From NCBI GenBank assembly GCA_000156115.1, contig DS995276.1:314017-378016 (forward strand): DNA of 64,000 nt, given 5' to 3'. The position numbers and the translations under genes were made by a program. The notes below the pieces were generated by a model, which saw nothing but the letters and a program-made list of their open reading frames with translations, searched no databases and was not told where the DNA came from. Source of the DNA: Rhodobacteraceae bacterium HTCC2083. GTDB lineage: Bacteria > Pseudomonadota > Alphaproteobacteria > Rhodobacterales > Rhodobacteraceae. This document shows positions 41,252 to 49,665 of this stretch, in pieces (position 1 is the first letter of the stretch; each line of letters starts with the position of its first letter).

Positions 41252-43429
41252 ATGTTGTTCGAAGAAAACACCCCAAAAAATAAAGACCAACGCTCCATCT
41301 ATACCAAAGTAATTTTTATTACTTCTTGGGGTATCGTCGCTTGCTGTATCGGATGGATGTTACTCGCATACTATCTAAATGAACCGCTGATCGCTCTTTT
41401 GACCGGACCTGCTTTGCTTGGCACAATCTTTGCGACTATTTTTACAGCTTACGGAATGCCCTTACTAGGACGAACAGTTTGGAGCGCAGGCGGTATCGTA
41501 GCGGTTACTCTGGCAAGTTTTACAATTCATGAAGCCGCTAACCCAGAACTCATGTACCTTGTCCTACTCGGCGGGCCATTCTTGACCTTCGCTGTGGGGC
41601 GCGAAAATCTGCAGCTCACAATTGTGGTAGCCGCAACCGCCATTTCGTTAATGGCCGTATTGCTGTTAGGAAATGATTTCTTTGGCGCCCCCTGGGTCGG
41701 AAAAGAGACCGCCGAAAAGTACCTCGCAACTGGCCTGCTATTCATGGTGTTCATTCTGATCGCCGTCGAGATGGCAGCATTCGGAATTTTGGCCCATACC
41801 AACCAAGTTAAAATGGAAGCCTCGAGCACTCAGGCTCGCCTAGCCAGCCGAGCGAAGACCGATTTCCTAGCCGCAATGAGCCACGAAATTAGAACTCCGA
41901 TGAATGGCGTCGTGGGAATGGTAGAAATTCTCGAAAACAGCAAACTCACGACGGAACAAAGCCGCATTGTCGAAACAATCCGCGACTCGTCGACAGCACT
42001 TTTGTCCATCATCGAAAACATACTCGATATGTCTCGGATCGAAGCTGGAAAATTAGAATTAAAGCTTCAAAAAACTGAAGTCTTAAGCGTTTTCGAGAAA
42101 TCAGCGGACACACTCAGGCATTTTGCCGAAGCACATCATGTAACCTTGTTGATGAACTACGACCCTGATCTTCCTAAGTACATGAGTTGCGATTCTGGTC
42201 GCCTGCGGCAGATCATATTGAACCTATTGTCTAACGCCATCAAGTTCTCAAAAAGGCCGCCAGAGGATCCAAAAGGCCAGGTCATCCTCACTGTAGGGTT
42301 TAGCGACAAAGATGACTTAAAGGTGGAAGTTTCCGACGATGGGATCGGGATCGGCGAGGAGTTCTTGTCTAGCTTGTTTGACCCGTTTGAGCAATCGGCA
42401 GAGGTTCGACGTCACGAGTTTGGCGGTTCCGGACTTGGACTAGCGATCGTTTCGCAGCTTATCGAAAAACTTAACGGATCGATTGGGGTGCAAAGTCAGC
42501 GCGGGCAAGGAACTACATTTACTGTTCACCTACCTATAATCGATCGGGAAGGTCAAATACGGTGCCCAGATCTAAGAAATAAGACAATTGCCTACCTAAA
42601 AAATTCAGATGACGGTGTGCACTATTTTCAAAAACCCATAGAAAAGTGCGGAGGCCATTTCAAGGCGTTCGACACTCCGGCAGACTTGATCGCAGCCGCA
42701 CAAATCAGAAATGATAACGTCGTTTACATTGTTCCCTTTGCTTGCGATGATTGGCAGAACGACAAGGCCTCTCCCGTTTTTAACAGCAGGAATTTCCCTG
42801 ATGAAACCAAGACGATCTTTCTTTCGCCGGCTCCCCATCATTTGGCAGAAAGATCCGAGCGAGAACACATTTTTCTTCCGTCCGCTCCAATATTGAACAG
42901 CGCATTTTCCAAAGCCCTCGAACGCGCTTTTAACTTGAAAGCACCCAAACCGAACGTCGACAATTCAGAAAAAGATGAGTTTCTCGCGAATAAGAGTGAC
43001 GACGTTGGACCACGCATTCTCGCTGCTGAAGATAACGACATTAACCGTGTGGTCTTGGAGAGCCAATTGGCGCAACTAGGGTATACTCCAGTTATCGTCG
43101 AAGATGGTGCCAAAGCTTATGAGGCATGGAAGCTTGATGATTTCGATCTCATTCTGACCGATTGCCAAATGCCAATCGTCGATGGGTTTGAACTGACCAG
43201 AAAGATCCGCGATGATGAAGAGAAAGATGGCCAAGGTCGCATCCCGATAATTGCGATCACCGCAAACGCCGTACGCGGCGAAGGGGAACGGTGTCTGTTG
43301 GCAGGTATGGATGCATATATGACCAAACCGACCACTCTAGCAGCGTTGAAAGTAACTCTCGGTCAGCACTACAAAAAAGCGGGTCATACCTCCACTGAAC
43401 AGAGCGAGGCGCGCTTTAAGACGGAATAA
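41252..43429 (+). CDS. Membrane-bound hybrid sensor histidine kinase
   Basis: A protein of about 725 residues from ATG 41252, with GGAAG nine bases upstream; longer in-frame starts up to 41174 lack a good ribosome site. About six N-terminal helices are followed by a short linker, HisKA (MSHEIRTPMNG), HATPase_c (LLSNAIKFSKRP; DDGIGIGEEF; GGSGLGLAI) and a C-terminal receiver (LAAEDNDINRVV; LILTDCQMP; MTKPT). The sensory input is membrane-embedded with no periplasmic loop of size. A role in motility is suggested only by the flagellar genes downstream. Confidence 0.85.
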   Translation: MLFEENTPKNKDQRSIYTKVIFITSWGIVACCIGWMLLAYYLNEPLIALLTGPALLGTIFATIFTAYGMPLLGRTVWSAGGIVAVTLASFTIHEAANPELMYLVLLGGPFLTFAVGRENLQLTIVVAATAISLMAVLLLGNDFFGAPWVGKETAEKYLATGLLFMVFILIAVEMAAFGILAHTNQVKMEASSTQARLASRAKTDFLAAMSHEIRTPMNGVVGMVEILENSKLTTEQSRIVETIRDSSTALLSIIENILDMSRIEAGKLELKLQKTEVLSVFEKSADTLRHFAEAHHVTLLMNYDPDLPKYMSCDSGRLRQIILNLLSNAIKFSKRPPEDPKGQVILTVGFSDKDDLKVEVSDDGIGIGEEFLSSLFDPFEQSAEVRRHEFGGSGLGLAIVSQLIEKLNGSIGVQSQRGQGTTFTVHLPIIDREGQIRCPDLRNKTIAYLKNSDDGVHYFQKPIEKCGGHFKAFDTPADLIAAAQIRNDNVVYIVPFACDDWQNDKASPVFNSRNFPDETKTIFLSPAPHHLAERSEREHIFLPSAPILNSAFSKALERAFNLKAPKPNVDNSEKDEFLANKSDDVGPRILAAEDNDINRVVLESQLAQLGYTPVIVEDGAKAYEAWKLDDFDLILTDCQMPIVDGFELTRKIRDDEEKDGQGRIPIIAITANAVRGEGERCLLAGMDAYMTKPTTLAALKVTLGQHYKKAGHTSTEQSEARFKTE

Positions 43430-43438
43430 CCTGTGAAA

Positions 43439-43475
43439 GAGCGCTGCGAAATGCAACGCTCGTTTTCATTTTTGT
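43439..43475 (+). terminator. Terminator of the hybrid kinase gene
   Basis: Stem GAGCG...CGCTC with an inner TGC/GCA pair around GAAAT, followed by GTTTTCATTTTTG, ten bases after the stop. Confidence 0.6.
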
Positions 43476-43482
43476 TATTTGA

Positions 43483-43782
43483 CTAACCCGCAAGTGCAAT
43501 TGGATTGACCAGTCGCAGTATAGGGCGATTGTCTTGCGTTGTTTCAAAAGCAGCACTTTGTAGATCTGTCTTTTTAAGTTCAAGCTCACATATTCGAAGT
43601 TCCAATAGGACTTCTTCGACAAGCGTTTCCAAAACACTTACCCTATGTTCAGCATCAAGATTACGCGCCTCTAAGATGCGCCTCTCTCGGATTAAGTCTG
43701 TGTTTCTTTGCTCAAGCTCGTGTACTGCCTCAAACAGTCGGTTGATTTGTTTAAGTGCCTTTTTGGCTTTTTTTAGTTTCAC
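43483..43782 (-). CDS. Small coiled-coil protein
   Basis: A 99-residue protein that is almost all heptad-like helix (residues about 1-75, rich in Lys, Glu, Leu, Arg), ending in a short hydrophobic tail. No signal or membrane segment. It lies between a kinase and the flagellin gene. Function unknown; a structural or chaperone role is possible. Confidence 0.55.
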   Translation of the reverse strand: MKLKKAKKALKQINRLFEAVHELEQRNTDLIRERRILEARNLDAEHRVSVLETLVEEVLLELRICELELKKTDLQSAAFETTQDNRPILRLVNPIALAG

Positions 43783-44002
43783 GTTTACGGTCCTAGTTTT
43801 TGTAGTTCTGCGGCCACAAAAGCTTCAATACTTGCCTGTATTATGCGAAAATTTGAGGCAACAAGAACTAGGTGAGTCTCAAAAGTCTCACGTATGCAAA
43901 GCACAAAGCAAATACGCTAAAGAGAGTTTGCAAGCACAACAGCCAAAGACAACTATCGAAAGTGCGCGATGCTTTGGTTGAAAACGCGTCGCAAACAGAA
44001 AA

Positions 44003-44024
44003 CGGGTCCGGCATGCCGGACCCG
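44003..44024. terminator. Flagellin terminator, perfect palindrome
   Basis: A fully palindromic 22-mer (core GGGTCCGG/CCGGACCC) lies 25 bases after the flagellin stop. On the minus strand it is followed by TTTTC; on the plus strand by CTATTTTC, so it can stop transcription both ways. Confidence 0.75.
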
Positions 44025-44048
44025 CTATTTTCAGTTCTGTTACAAGAC

Positions 44049-46697
44049 TTAGCCTTGAAGCAAGCTTAATACACCCTGCTTAGATGCGTTGGCCTGTGCC
44101 AGTATCGACGTGGATGCCTGCGCAAGGATCTTGGACTTCGTCATGTTCGTGCTTTCAGTAGCAAAGTCTGCATCTTCGATACGGCCTTTTGCAGCTTCAG
44201 TATTCACAGAAACGTTGGTCAAGTTGGAAATCGTTGAGTCGAGACGGTTCATGACCGCACCCAAGTTTGCACGTTCTTTACCAATTGTTTCAATCGCACG
44301 ATCCAGAGCATCAAGAGCAGATGTTGCACCCGAAGATGACGAGATGTCGATCGCAGCTACCGCGCTCTGTGAAGCACCTGTTCCTGTGTCATCAAGCATC
44401 TTGCCAACACCCTGCTCAGAAGCAGGAGACGCTGTCATTACGCCAGCTCCGTCAGACTTGAAGTTGGACAATTCGACTTCGCCACCAAGTGAGTTTGTCA
44501 AAGTAATCGCAGATGTTGCAGACGTGACAGACGCCGTGATGTTGGAGCCAGACTGAGACAAGGCAGACTGAACTTCTGCAAGCATCGCAGAGTTGTCTGT
44601 TGTGTCAAAGCTCGTCAAACGAACAACAGAGTTTGTACGACCGTCAGAGATCTGGAAGCTCACATCATCGGTTGTGTCCATGGACAGTTCCATCGTTGTC
44701 GCTGTTGCAACACCAGCAGCTGCTGTAGATGCGCCAGTGACAGCGTTTGTGTCCGTCAACGTTGCAGAACCACCCTGCCCTGCTGCAGTCGCCGCTGTTG
44801 CGCTACCTGTGCCTTCAGAGCTGAAGTCCGTGAGGTTGATTGCGCCACCAGATGCGTTTGTCAGCAGCAAGTCGCCGTTGGACAAAGACGCTTCGATACC
44901 AGTGATGTTGGACTGGGAGTTAACCGCAGCAACCATGTTATCCAAGTTACCGTCAGATACCTGAGCCGTGACTTGTGCACCACCAACTTTGAAGGAGTAA
45001 GTGTCGTCCTCGGAGAAACGCATTGTTGTCTCGGAAGGCGTCGCTTCAACACCGTTGTTTGTAGATGCGTTCTGCGCAGTCACCATGTTGGTTGAACCAA
45101 ACGTAGCAGCGCCCGCAACTTCAGCTGCTTTACCTGTTGCGCCAAAGTTATCAAGCGTAACTGCCGCCAAAGACTTGTTTTCAATCTCAAGCTTGCCATC
45201 AACAACACGCGCGGTGATGTTACCGTTGATTTGGGTGTTCGCGTTGATCGCATCACGTGTCGCGCCAATCGCTTCTTGCAGAGAGTCCCCAGCAGAAGCA
45301 GTTGCAACTGTGAAGCTTTCGCCACCTAGATCGAGGCTGTAGTCGCCCTCAGATTCAGAGAACTGAAGCTGAACAATTGCGCCTGCGCCAATGTCACTAG
45401 TGTCAGATCCACCTTGGGCAAACGTGTTGCTTGGTGTTGCAAACGCAGAGTCTGTGCGGATTGTCATCGACATCGAACCAGCCGAGCCAGCTTCAGAAGC
45501 CGCCGCGTCGAAGTTCGTGATCTCGATGTTCTTACCTGAGCTGTCTTCTAGCGTGAAGACCTGACCAGAAACTGCGGAGCCCGCAGCGCCTTCACCGATT
45601 GCCAACTTCAACTCAGCAAGTAGCTCGTCTTCTGTTGTATCAGTACCAAGGTTAGAAACACTGATGTTGTTGCCATTTACAGTAAAGTTGTAGTCTTTAC
45701 CTGCTTCAAGCGTCAGCGTGCCAGCCGCGTTCGTGACACCGCCACCGCCTGTGTTGCTCAGCGATGTTGTAGCGCCTGCGTCATCCAAAAGAAGGCTGGA
45801 ACCCGCACCAGACACAGACGAGTAAGACGCCGTACCGTTGCCATCAGAAGAGAAGCCGGAAACCGAAACTGAATCGCCCATATTGTTTGTGATGCTGATA
45901 ACGTTGCCGTTAGCTTTCGCTTCAACAGAACCTGCCGCCATGGAGCCAGCTGTAACAGCCGCGCCGATTGCCGTGTTGATCTTATCAGCAACGTCAGACG
46001 CAGAACCGCCTGCAACATCCGCACCCGCAATGGAGAGCGTCGTTGTGCCACCAGCGCCATCGCCGACTTCAAGATCAAACTCATATGTGTCGTTGCCGTT
46101 GAACGCCATCTGAGCAACCGTCTCAACTGCTGCTGTACCGGACGCAGAGTTAGATGTGGATGCAGTGCTTGCTGCACCGGACAAAGATGTACCCAATGCT
46201 GTTGTGCTCAAGTTGCCAACTTTGAAGTTCATTGTCTGGCCGGCGTTCGCACCAAGCTGAAGATCAAAGTCGCCAGAACCGTCAAGCAAAGCCGTGCCGT
46301 TGAAAGCCGTCGCAGAAACAACGCGATCAATCTCTTGTTTCAGCTGGTCTACTTCGTCGTTCAAGTTGGAGCGGTCGTTGCTGTTCAACGTGTCGTTGAC
46401 CGATTGTACAGACAGTTCGCGCATACGCTGCAGCATTGATTCAACTTCGACCATCGCGCCTTCAGCCGTTGCAGCCATTGACTGACCCTGACTTGCGTTC
46501 TCGATCGCTTGGTTCAAACCACGAACCTGGCTGTTCATACGTGAAATTGTAGAAACGCCTGCTGCATCGTCAGACGCAGAGTTGACGCGTTTACCAGTCG
46601 CCAAACGCTCCATAGAAACGTCCATATCGCGGTTTGCGCTAGAGGCCGCAGAAGCCGCCATAAGCGCGCTTGCATTACTTGCAATTGAAAGTGCCAT
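44049..46697 (-). CDS. Flagellin, extra-long (882 residues)
   Basis: The N-terminal 170 residues (RLATGKRVNSASDDAAGVST; NQAIENASQGQSMAATAEGA) and the C-terminal 100 (ISNLTNVSVNTEAAKGRIED; SILAQANASKQGVLSLLQG) are classic D0/D1 flagellin domains. Between them, about residues 185-775, lies a Ser/Ala/Gly/Thr/Asp-rich insert of five related modules forming the outer filament surface. Usual flagellins are 270-500 residues, so this is very large. No Cys is present. A sigma-28-type promoter precedes it and FlgM is encoded nearby. FliS, 9 kb away, is the expected chaperone. Confidence 0.92.
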   Translation of the reverse strand: MALSIASNASALMAASAASSANRDMDVSMERLATGKRVNSASDDAAGVSTISRMNSQVRGLNQAIENASQGQSMAATAEGAMVEVESMLQRMRELSVQSVNDTLNSNDRSNLNDEVDQLKQEIDRVVSATAFNGTALLDGSGDFDLQLGANAGQTMNFKVGNLSTTALGTSLSGAASTASTSNSASGTAAVETVAQMAFNGNDTYEFDLEVGDGAGGTTTLSIAGADVAGGSASDVADKINTAIGAAVTAGSMAAGSVEAKANGNVISITNNMGDSVSVSGFSSDGNGTASYSSVSGAGSSLLLDDAGATTSLSNTGGGGVTNAAGTLTLEAGKDYNFTVNGNNISVSNLGTDTTEDELLAELKLAIGEGAAGSAVSGQVFTLEDSSGKNIEITNFDAAASEAGSAGSMSMTIRTDSAFATPSNTFAQGGSDTSDIGAGAIVQLQFSESEGDYSLDLGGESFTVATASAGDSLQEAIGATRDAINANTQINGNITARVVDGKLEIENKSLAAVTLDNFGATGKAAEVAGAATFGSTNMVTAQNASTNNGVEATPSETTMRFSEDDTYSFKVGGAQVTAQVSDGNLDNMVAAVNSQSNITGIEASLSNGDLLLTNASGGAINLTDFSSEGTGSATAATAAGQGGSATLTDTNAVTGASTAAAGVATATTMELSMDTTDDVSFQISDGRTNSVVRLTSFDTTDNSAMLAEVQSALSQSGSNITASVTSATSAITLTNSLGGEVELSNFKSDGAGVMTASPASEQGVGKMLDDTGTGASQSAVAAIDISSSSGATSALDALDRAIETIGKERANLGAVMNRLDSTISNLTNVSVNTEAAKGRIEDADFATESTNMTKSKILAQASTSILAQANASKQGVLSLLQG
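44375..46145 (-). repeat. Five-module repeat region inside flagellin
   Basis: Each module of about 90-130 residues starts with a strand like TYEFDLEVG, YNFTVNGN, YSLDLGGE, YSFKVGGA or DVSFQISDG, passes through a helix (ADKINTAI; LLAELKLAI; IGATRDAIN; NMVAAVNSQ; MLAEVQSAL) and ends in a strand pair such as ISITNNMGDSVSVSGFSSDG, LLLTNASGGAINLTDFSSEG or ITLTNSLGGEVELSNFKSDG. The likeness is clear at protein level but diverged, so not a recent DNA duplication. Confidence 0.75.
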
Positions 46698-46794
46698 TAC
46701 ACTTCTCCTGAATTAATGTTCCGAGAAATGAGGCATGTGCCTATTCATCTCTCAGACCGCTTGGCGTTTACGACTGCCACTTGGTCCGCATAGG

Positions 46795-46820
46795 GTAACG
46801 GCTCACAAACGAGGACTTTA
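46795..46820 (-). promoter_or_regulatory. Candidate sigma-28 flagellin promoter
   Basis: On the minus strand TAAAGTCC-N10-GCCGTTAC closely follows the FliA consensus (TAAAGTTT-N11-GCCGATAA), about 98 bases upstream of the flagellin start. It fits with flgM, encoding the FliA anti-sigma factor, nearby. Confidence 0.55.
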
Positions 46821-46911
46821 GCCTTCTAGCAAAAATCTTTTAAAAAAATTGGAATTGTGAGGCTAGGGAATAAGCTATACTAAGACGACGATCTTTAATG
46901 AGGACAGTGTT

Positions 46912-47586
46912 ATGTCATTTCCGTGTACTTACGCGCACGCCACACACCTTCGTACAAACGTCGCGGCGATAGCGGTTTGTGCAATGCTTGCGGTTCTGCC
47001 CGGACAACTCGTGGCAGAGGGTGCAAACAAACCTGATCCATTCAATGCAGCGGTTAAAGCGGTAAAGTCTGAAAACTATTCACATGCCTATGATCTCTTT
47101 GAGACTTTGGCTCAAAATGACAATCATGATGCGCAGTTTAACTTGGCCGTGCTTCTTAAAAAGGGACAAGGACGCCCCCAACATTTCACCAAAGCTCTAG
47201 AGTGGGCATTGCTCGCTCAGCTTGGCGGTGTTCCACAAGCCAATGCATTACGCCAAGATCTAAGCGCCCTTGTAACCCCAAATAGTTATGAAACATGTAT
47301 TGCCAACGTCGATGCGATCCTCAAAGAGAAACTTGCCCAAGGCAATCGCCGCACGATCTTGCAATATGTTGTTTTTAATCAAACAATCGTACCAGAACCC
47401 GATCTTGAGACTGCCTATCTTTGGGCTCTCATAGGTGCCGCACTTGGTATTCCAAACGCAGACTTGCTTCGTGACTCAATGGTTGAGGAACTGGACCCAG
47501 ATACGATCGAAAGCGCACAGGAGAACGCGAGAACTCTCTTCGAAGAGCAGAAAATGGCAACGCTGTTTTCGTCGTCAGCAGGTTAA
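46912..47586 (+). CDS. Secreted Sel1/TPR-repeat protein
   Basis: A 224-residue protein with a signal-like hydrophobic N-terminus (VAAIAVCAMLAVLPGQLVAE), then Sel1-like helical repeats: ENYSHAYDLFETLAQNDNHD, then AQFNLAVLLKKGQG and FTKALEWALLAQLGG, with a later copy ETAYLWALIGAALGI. Sel1 proteins scaffold complexes; some (MotX) belong to flagellar motors. It is encoded among flagellar genes and converges with the DUF2802-like gene, overlapping its stop by four bases. A motor role is inference. Confidence 0.6.
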   Translation: MSFPCTYAHATHLRTNVAAIAVCAMLAVLPGQLVAEGANKPDPFNAAVKAVKSENYSHAYDLFETLAQNDNHDAQFNLAVLLKKGQGRPQHFTKALEWALLAQLGGVPQANALRQDLSALVTPNSYETCIANVDAILKEKLAQGNRRTILQYVVFNQTIVPEPDLETAYLWALIGAALGIPNADLLRDSMVEELDPDTIESAQENARTLFEEQKMATLFSSSAG

Positions 47587-47900
47587 ATGTCGTAGCTCGC
47601 CATCGCGACGCGGGCTTCGTCTTCACTGAACCCGTTCTTGGCGGCTTCTTCCAAAACATCAGCGCCAGAAGCAATATCTTGCAGCATCTCTTCGATCGCA
47701 GCTTTGCTAGATGTCCCAACAATATTCTCTTCAACGACTGGAAGTTCGACAGGCTCTTGAACAGCCGCTTCACGCGCAAGCGCCGCTTTCAACAATCTCA
47801 CGTCCGCTTTTCGCAAGCGGATCTGATGAAATGAAAAAAACAAAGCCACCAAAGAAACGAACGCAAGCGCAATTTCGATCAGGGTAAAGTCAAAAATCAT
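47583..47900 (-). CDS. Membrane-anchored DUF2802-like small protein
   Basis: A 105-residue protein with one N-terminal membrane helix (LIEIALAFVSLVALFFSFH), a basic stretch, and a C-terminal helical region DIASGADVLEEAAKNGFSED ending EARVAMASY. That last part resembles DUF2802 proteins found in polar flagellar/chemotaxis clusters of gammaproteobacteria. Last gene of the minus-strand flagellar group. Confidence 0.5.
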   Translation of the reverse strand: MIFDFTLIEIALAFVSLVALFFSFHQIRLRKADVRLLKAALAREAAVQEPVELPVVEENIVGTSSKAAIEEMLQDIASGADVLEEAAKNGFSEDEARVAMASYDI

Positions 47901-47942
47901 TTCTAGATGTTCCTAATAATGAGAGTAATAATAATCCAAATT

Positions 47943-48224
47943 TCAATATTTTGAATTAAACGTTCGCGCTTCAGGTTTTGTCGCAAACAGCGAACGCAAT
48001 TCAGAACTTTTGGAAGCAAAAGTTTCTTCTTGTGACAACTTATGTCCAAATGCAGCTAGCCGAGGATCACTGCCCTCAATCTGTTCAGAGACACCTTGCA
48101 GGTGCTGCATGAAAGCCTCTGACTGTTCTGCATATTGCTTGGCATCGCCTCGTGCGACTTCAACCTTTTGCAGAGCGTCTTCCAAGCCCTGAAACACTCT
48201 GCTCACATCTTCGACGTCCATCAT
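47943..48224 (-). CDS. Small helical protein after flgM (possible FlgN counterpart)
   Basis: A 93-residue helical protein starting MMDVEDVSRVFQGLEDALQK. Its ATG overlaps the flgM stop by four bases. In many bacteria the hook-associated-protein chaperone FlgN follows flgM, and the length and helical nature would fit a short version, but there is no clear sequence match. Confidence 0.45.
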   Translation of the reverse strand: MMDVEDVSRVFQGLEDALQKVEVARGDAKQYAEQSEAFMQHLQGVSEQIEGSDPRLAAFGHKLSQEETFASKSSELRSLFATKPEARTFNSKY

Positions 48225-48559
48225 TCTAGAGATTCAAATGCTTCTGCGAGCCCATCGGCAATCTTCTCATGGTTCAGCGGATAATTGTTCGTGCTCACCG
48301 CTTCGCGAATACGTTTAACAGCTTCGATATCAATTGGCGCAGGCTGTTCTTGTATCGTCGACATGACACTTGCGGCAAAGGACTCCACTTGCACAGAAGG
48401 TTTACCAGTAGAGGACATCGGATTCACCGGTGCGCCTAGGCCAAGGCTTGCTGTCTGAGCAGTATTGCTCGGTGAAACATTCACTTTAGGTGTCACCGAG
48501 ACCTCCGACATATTAATAGACGCCACAGTTCCAGTCAGATTTTGTGTTGCATCAACCAT
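48221..48559 (-). CDS. flgM: Anti-sigma-28 factor FlgM
   Basis: A 112-residue protein with a disordered Ser/Thr/Pro-rich N-terminal half and the FlgM C-terminal motif PIDIEAVKRIREAVSTNNYP followed by LNHEKIADGLAEAFESLE, which binds FliA. FlgM holds FliA inactive until exported through the finished hook. It sits between flgA and a FlgN-like gene, the common order. Confidence 0.82.
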   Translation of the reverse strand: MVDATQNLTGTVASINMSEVSVTPKVNVSPSNTAQTASLGLGAPVNPMSSTGKPSVQVESFAASVMSTIQEQPAPIDIEAVKRIREAVSTNNYPLNHEKIADGLAEAFESLE

Positions 48560-48592
48560 TAGCTCTCTCCTATCGCACTATGTAACGACAGT

Positions 48593-49330
48593 TTATTTGC
48601 GACCTTTAGCAATTATCTCAACTTTTTTTTCACCGATGATACGACCGATCAAAACTGTTTCACTGCTGAGGTTTTCAACATGTATCGTATCCCCCAATTG
48701 CCCCGGTTGCAACGCGACACCCGTTGAAACAACTTCGATTCCCCCCCGCACGATATATATCGATAGAATATCTTCTTCTTGCACACTCCACTCTCTGGCT
48801 AAGTGGCGCGGCATCACTGCGATGCTAGGCGTTAACGATTGTCCAAGCACCCTGCCGACGACTTGATCCGGGCTGGCATACACGCTTTCAGAGGACAGTC
48901 GCTCAATTGGCCGCAACTCTACATCAGAAAGCTTCAAGCGATCGCCCTTGTTCATGGGTAGTTTCAAGTAAACTGCTTCTGCTTTGGGTAAGCTCACCTT
49001 GATTGGCATGTTCACTTCATGGCCTTTGACTTGCGCACGCACTGAAACTTTCCACCGCGCCGGCGACGAGCAAATCACATCAACGCTGCGCCAGTTTCCG
49101 AAAGATGGCTTTACTTCAAGCGGCACATCGCAACGATAAAACTGTTTCTGTGGTAAAAGTTTCGGTGCCGCTTGCTCGCCCGCAGCAGCCAACCGCGCAA
49201 CTATTGCGCCACGCACTTCAACACCATCAACGACACGCATTTGCGCAGCGCCACTGCCGACCATCACCAAGAAGTAGGCAACCACCGCATAAAAAACAGG
49301 ACCGCATAGCCTAAAACTGAGAAATAGCAT
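48593..49330 (-). CDS. flgA: Flagellar P-ring chaperone FlgA
   Basis: A 245-residue periplasmic protein with a hydrophobic leader and a C-terminal SAF/ChapFlgA domain: LPMNKGDRLKLSDVELRPIE, VGRVLGQSLTPSIAVMPRHL and GVALQPGQLGDTIHVENLSS. FlgA assists assembly of the FlgI P ring. It overlaps the upstream LysM-type gene by 20 bases. Confidence 0.85.
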   Translation of the reverse strand: MLFLSFRLCGPVFYAVVAYFLVMVGSGAAQMRVVDGVEVRGAIVARLAAAGEQAAPKLLPQKQFYRCDVPLEVKPSFGNWRSVDVICSSPARWKVSVRAQVKGHEVNMPIKVSLPKAEAVYLKLPMNKGDRLKLSDVELRPIERLSSESVYASPDQVVGRVLGQSLTPSIAVMPRHLAREWSVQEEDILSIYIVRGGIEVVSTGVALQPGQLGDTIHVENLSSETVLIGRIIGEKKVEIIAKGRK

Positions 49331-49664
49331 TTGCGATCCCCAAACTTGTTGTGCCCTGCGTAGGCAATCTCAAAACATGCCCCGCTGACATTTTGTTAGC
49401 ATCCCCATTGAGAAACGCTTCAGGATTGTTCTGAACAGTCTGTTCAATCAGCTGATTTATCTCAGAGGATGCCCCAAAGGAGTGCATCACGATGCCATAA
49501 ATCGTTTCGCCCGATATGATTTCATGCGTATTTTGCGCGTTATTCTCCAGGTCCGAACTGGACATGAGGCCAGTGTTATATTGCAGCACAACATAAGTGT
49601 CGTTCGCTTTGACCATCGTCGCCATCAAAATAGTGACGCATGACAAAAAATGACGTAAAATCAT
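49311..49664 (-). CDS. LysM/FimV-like secreted protein in flagellar operon
   Basis: A 117-residue protein: signal peptide (MILRHFLSCVTILMATMVKA) then a LysM-like module, HEIISGETIYGIVMHSFGAS followed by NQLIEQTVQNNPEAFLNGDA and MSAGHVLRLP. This resembles the FimV/LysM peptidoglycan-binding fold. ATG 49664 starts one base after the flgT stop; a longer start at 49700 would overlap flgT. It may help anchor the flagellar rings to peptidoglycan. Confidence 0.6.
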   Translation of the reverse strand: MILRHFLSCVTILMATMVKANDTYVVLQYNTGLMSSSDLENNAQNTHEIISGETIYGIVMHSFGASSEINQLIEQTVQNNPEAFLNGDANKMSAGHVLRLPTQGTTSLGIANAISQF

Positions 49665-49665
49665 G

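Noticed and set aside
44593-45342. Plus-strand open frames across the flagellin gene
   Set aside because: Val/Ala/Ser-rich mirror frames caused by biased flagellin codon content.
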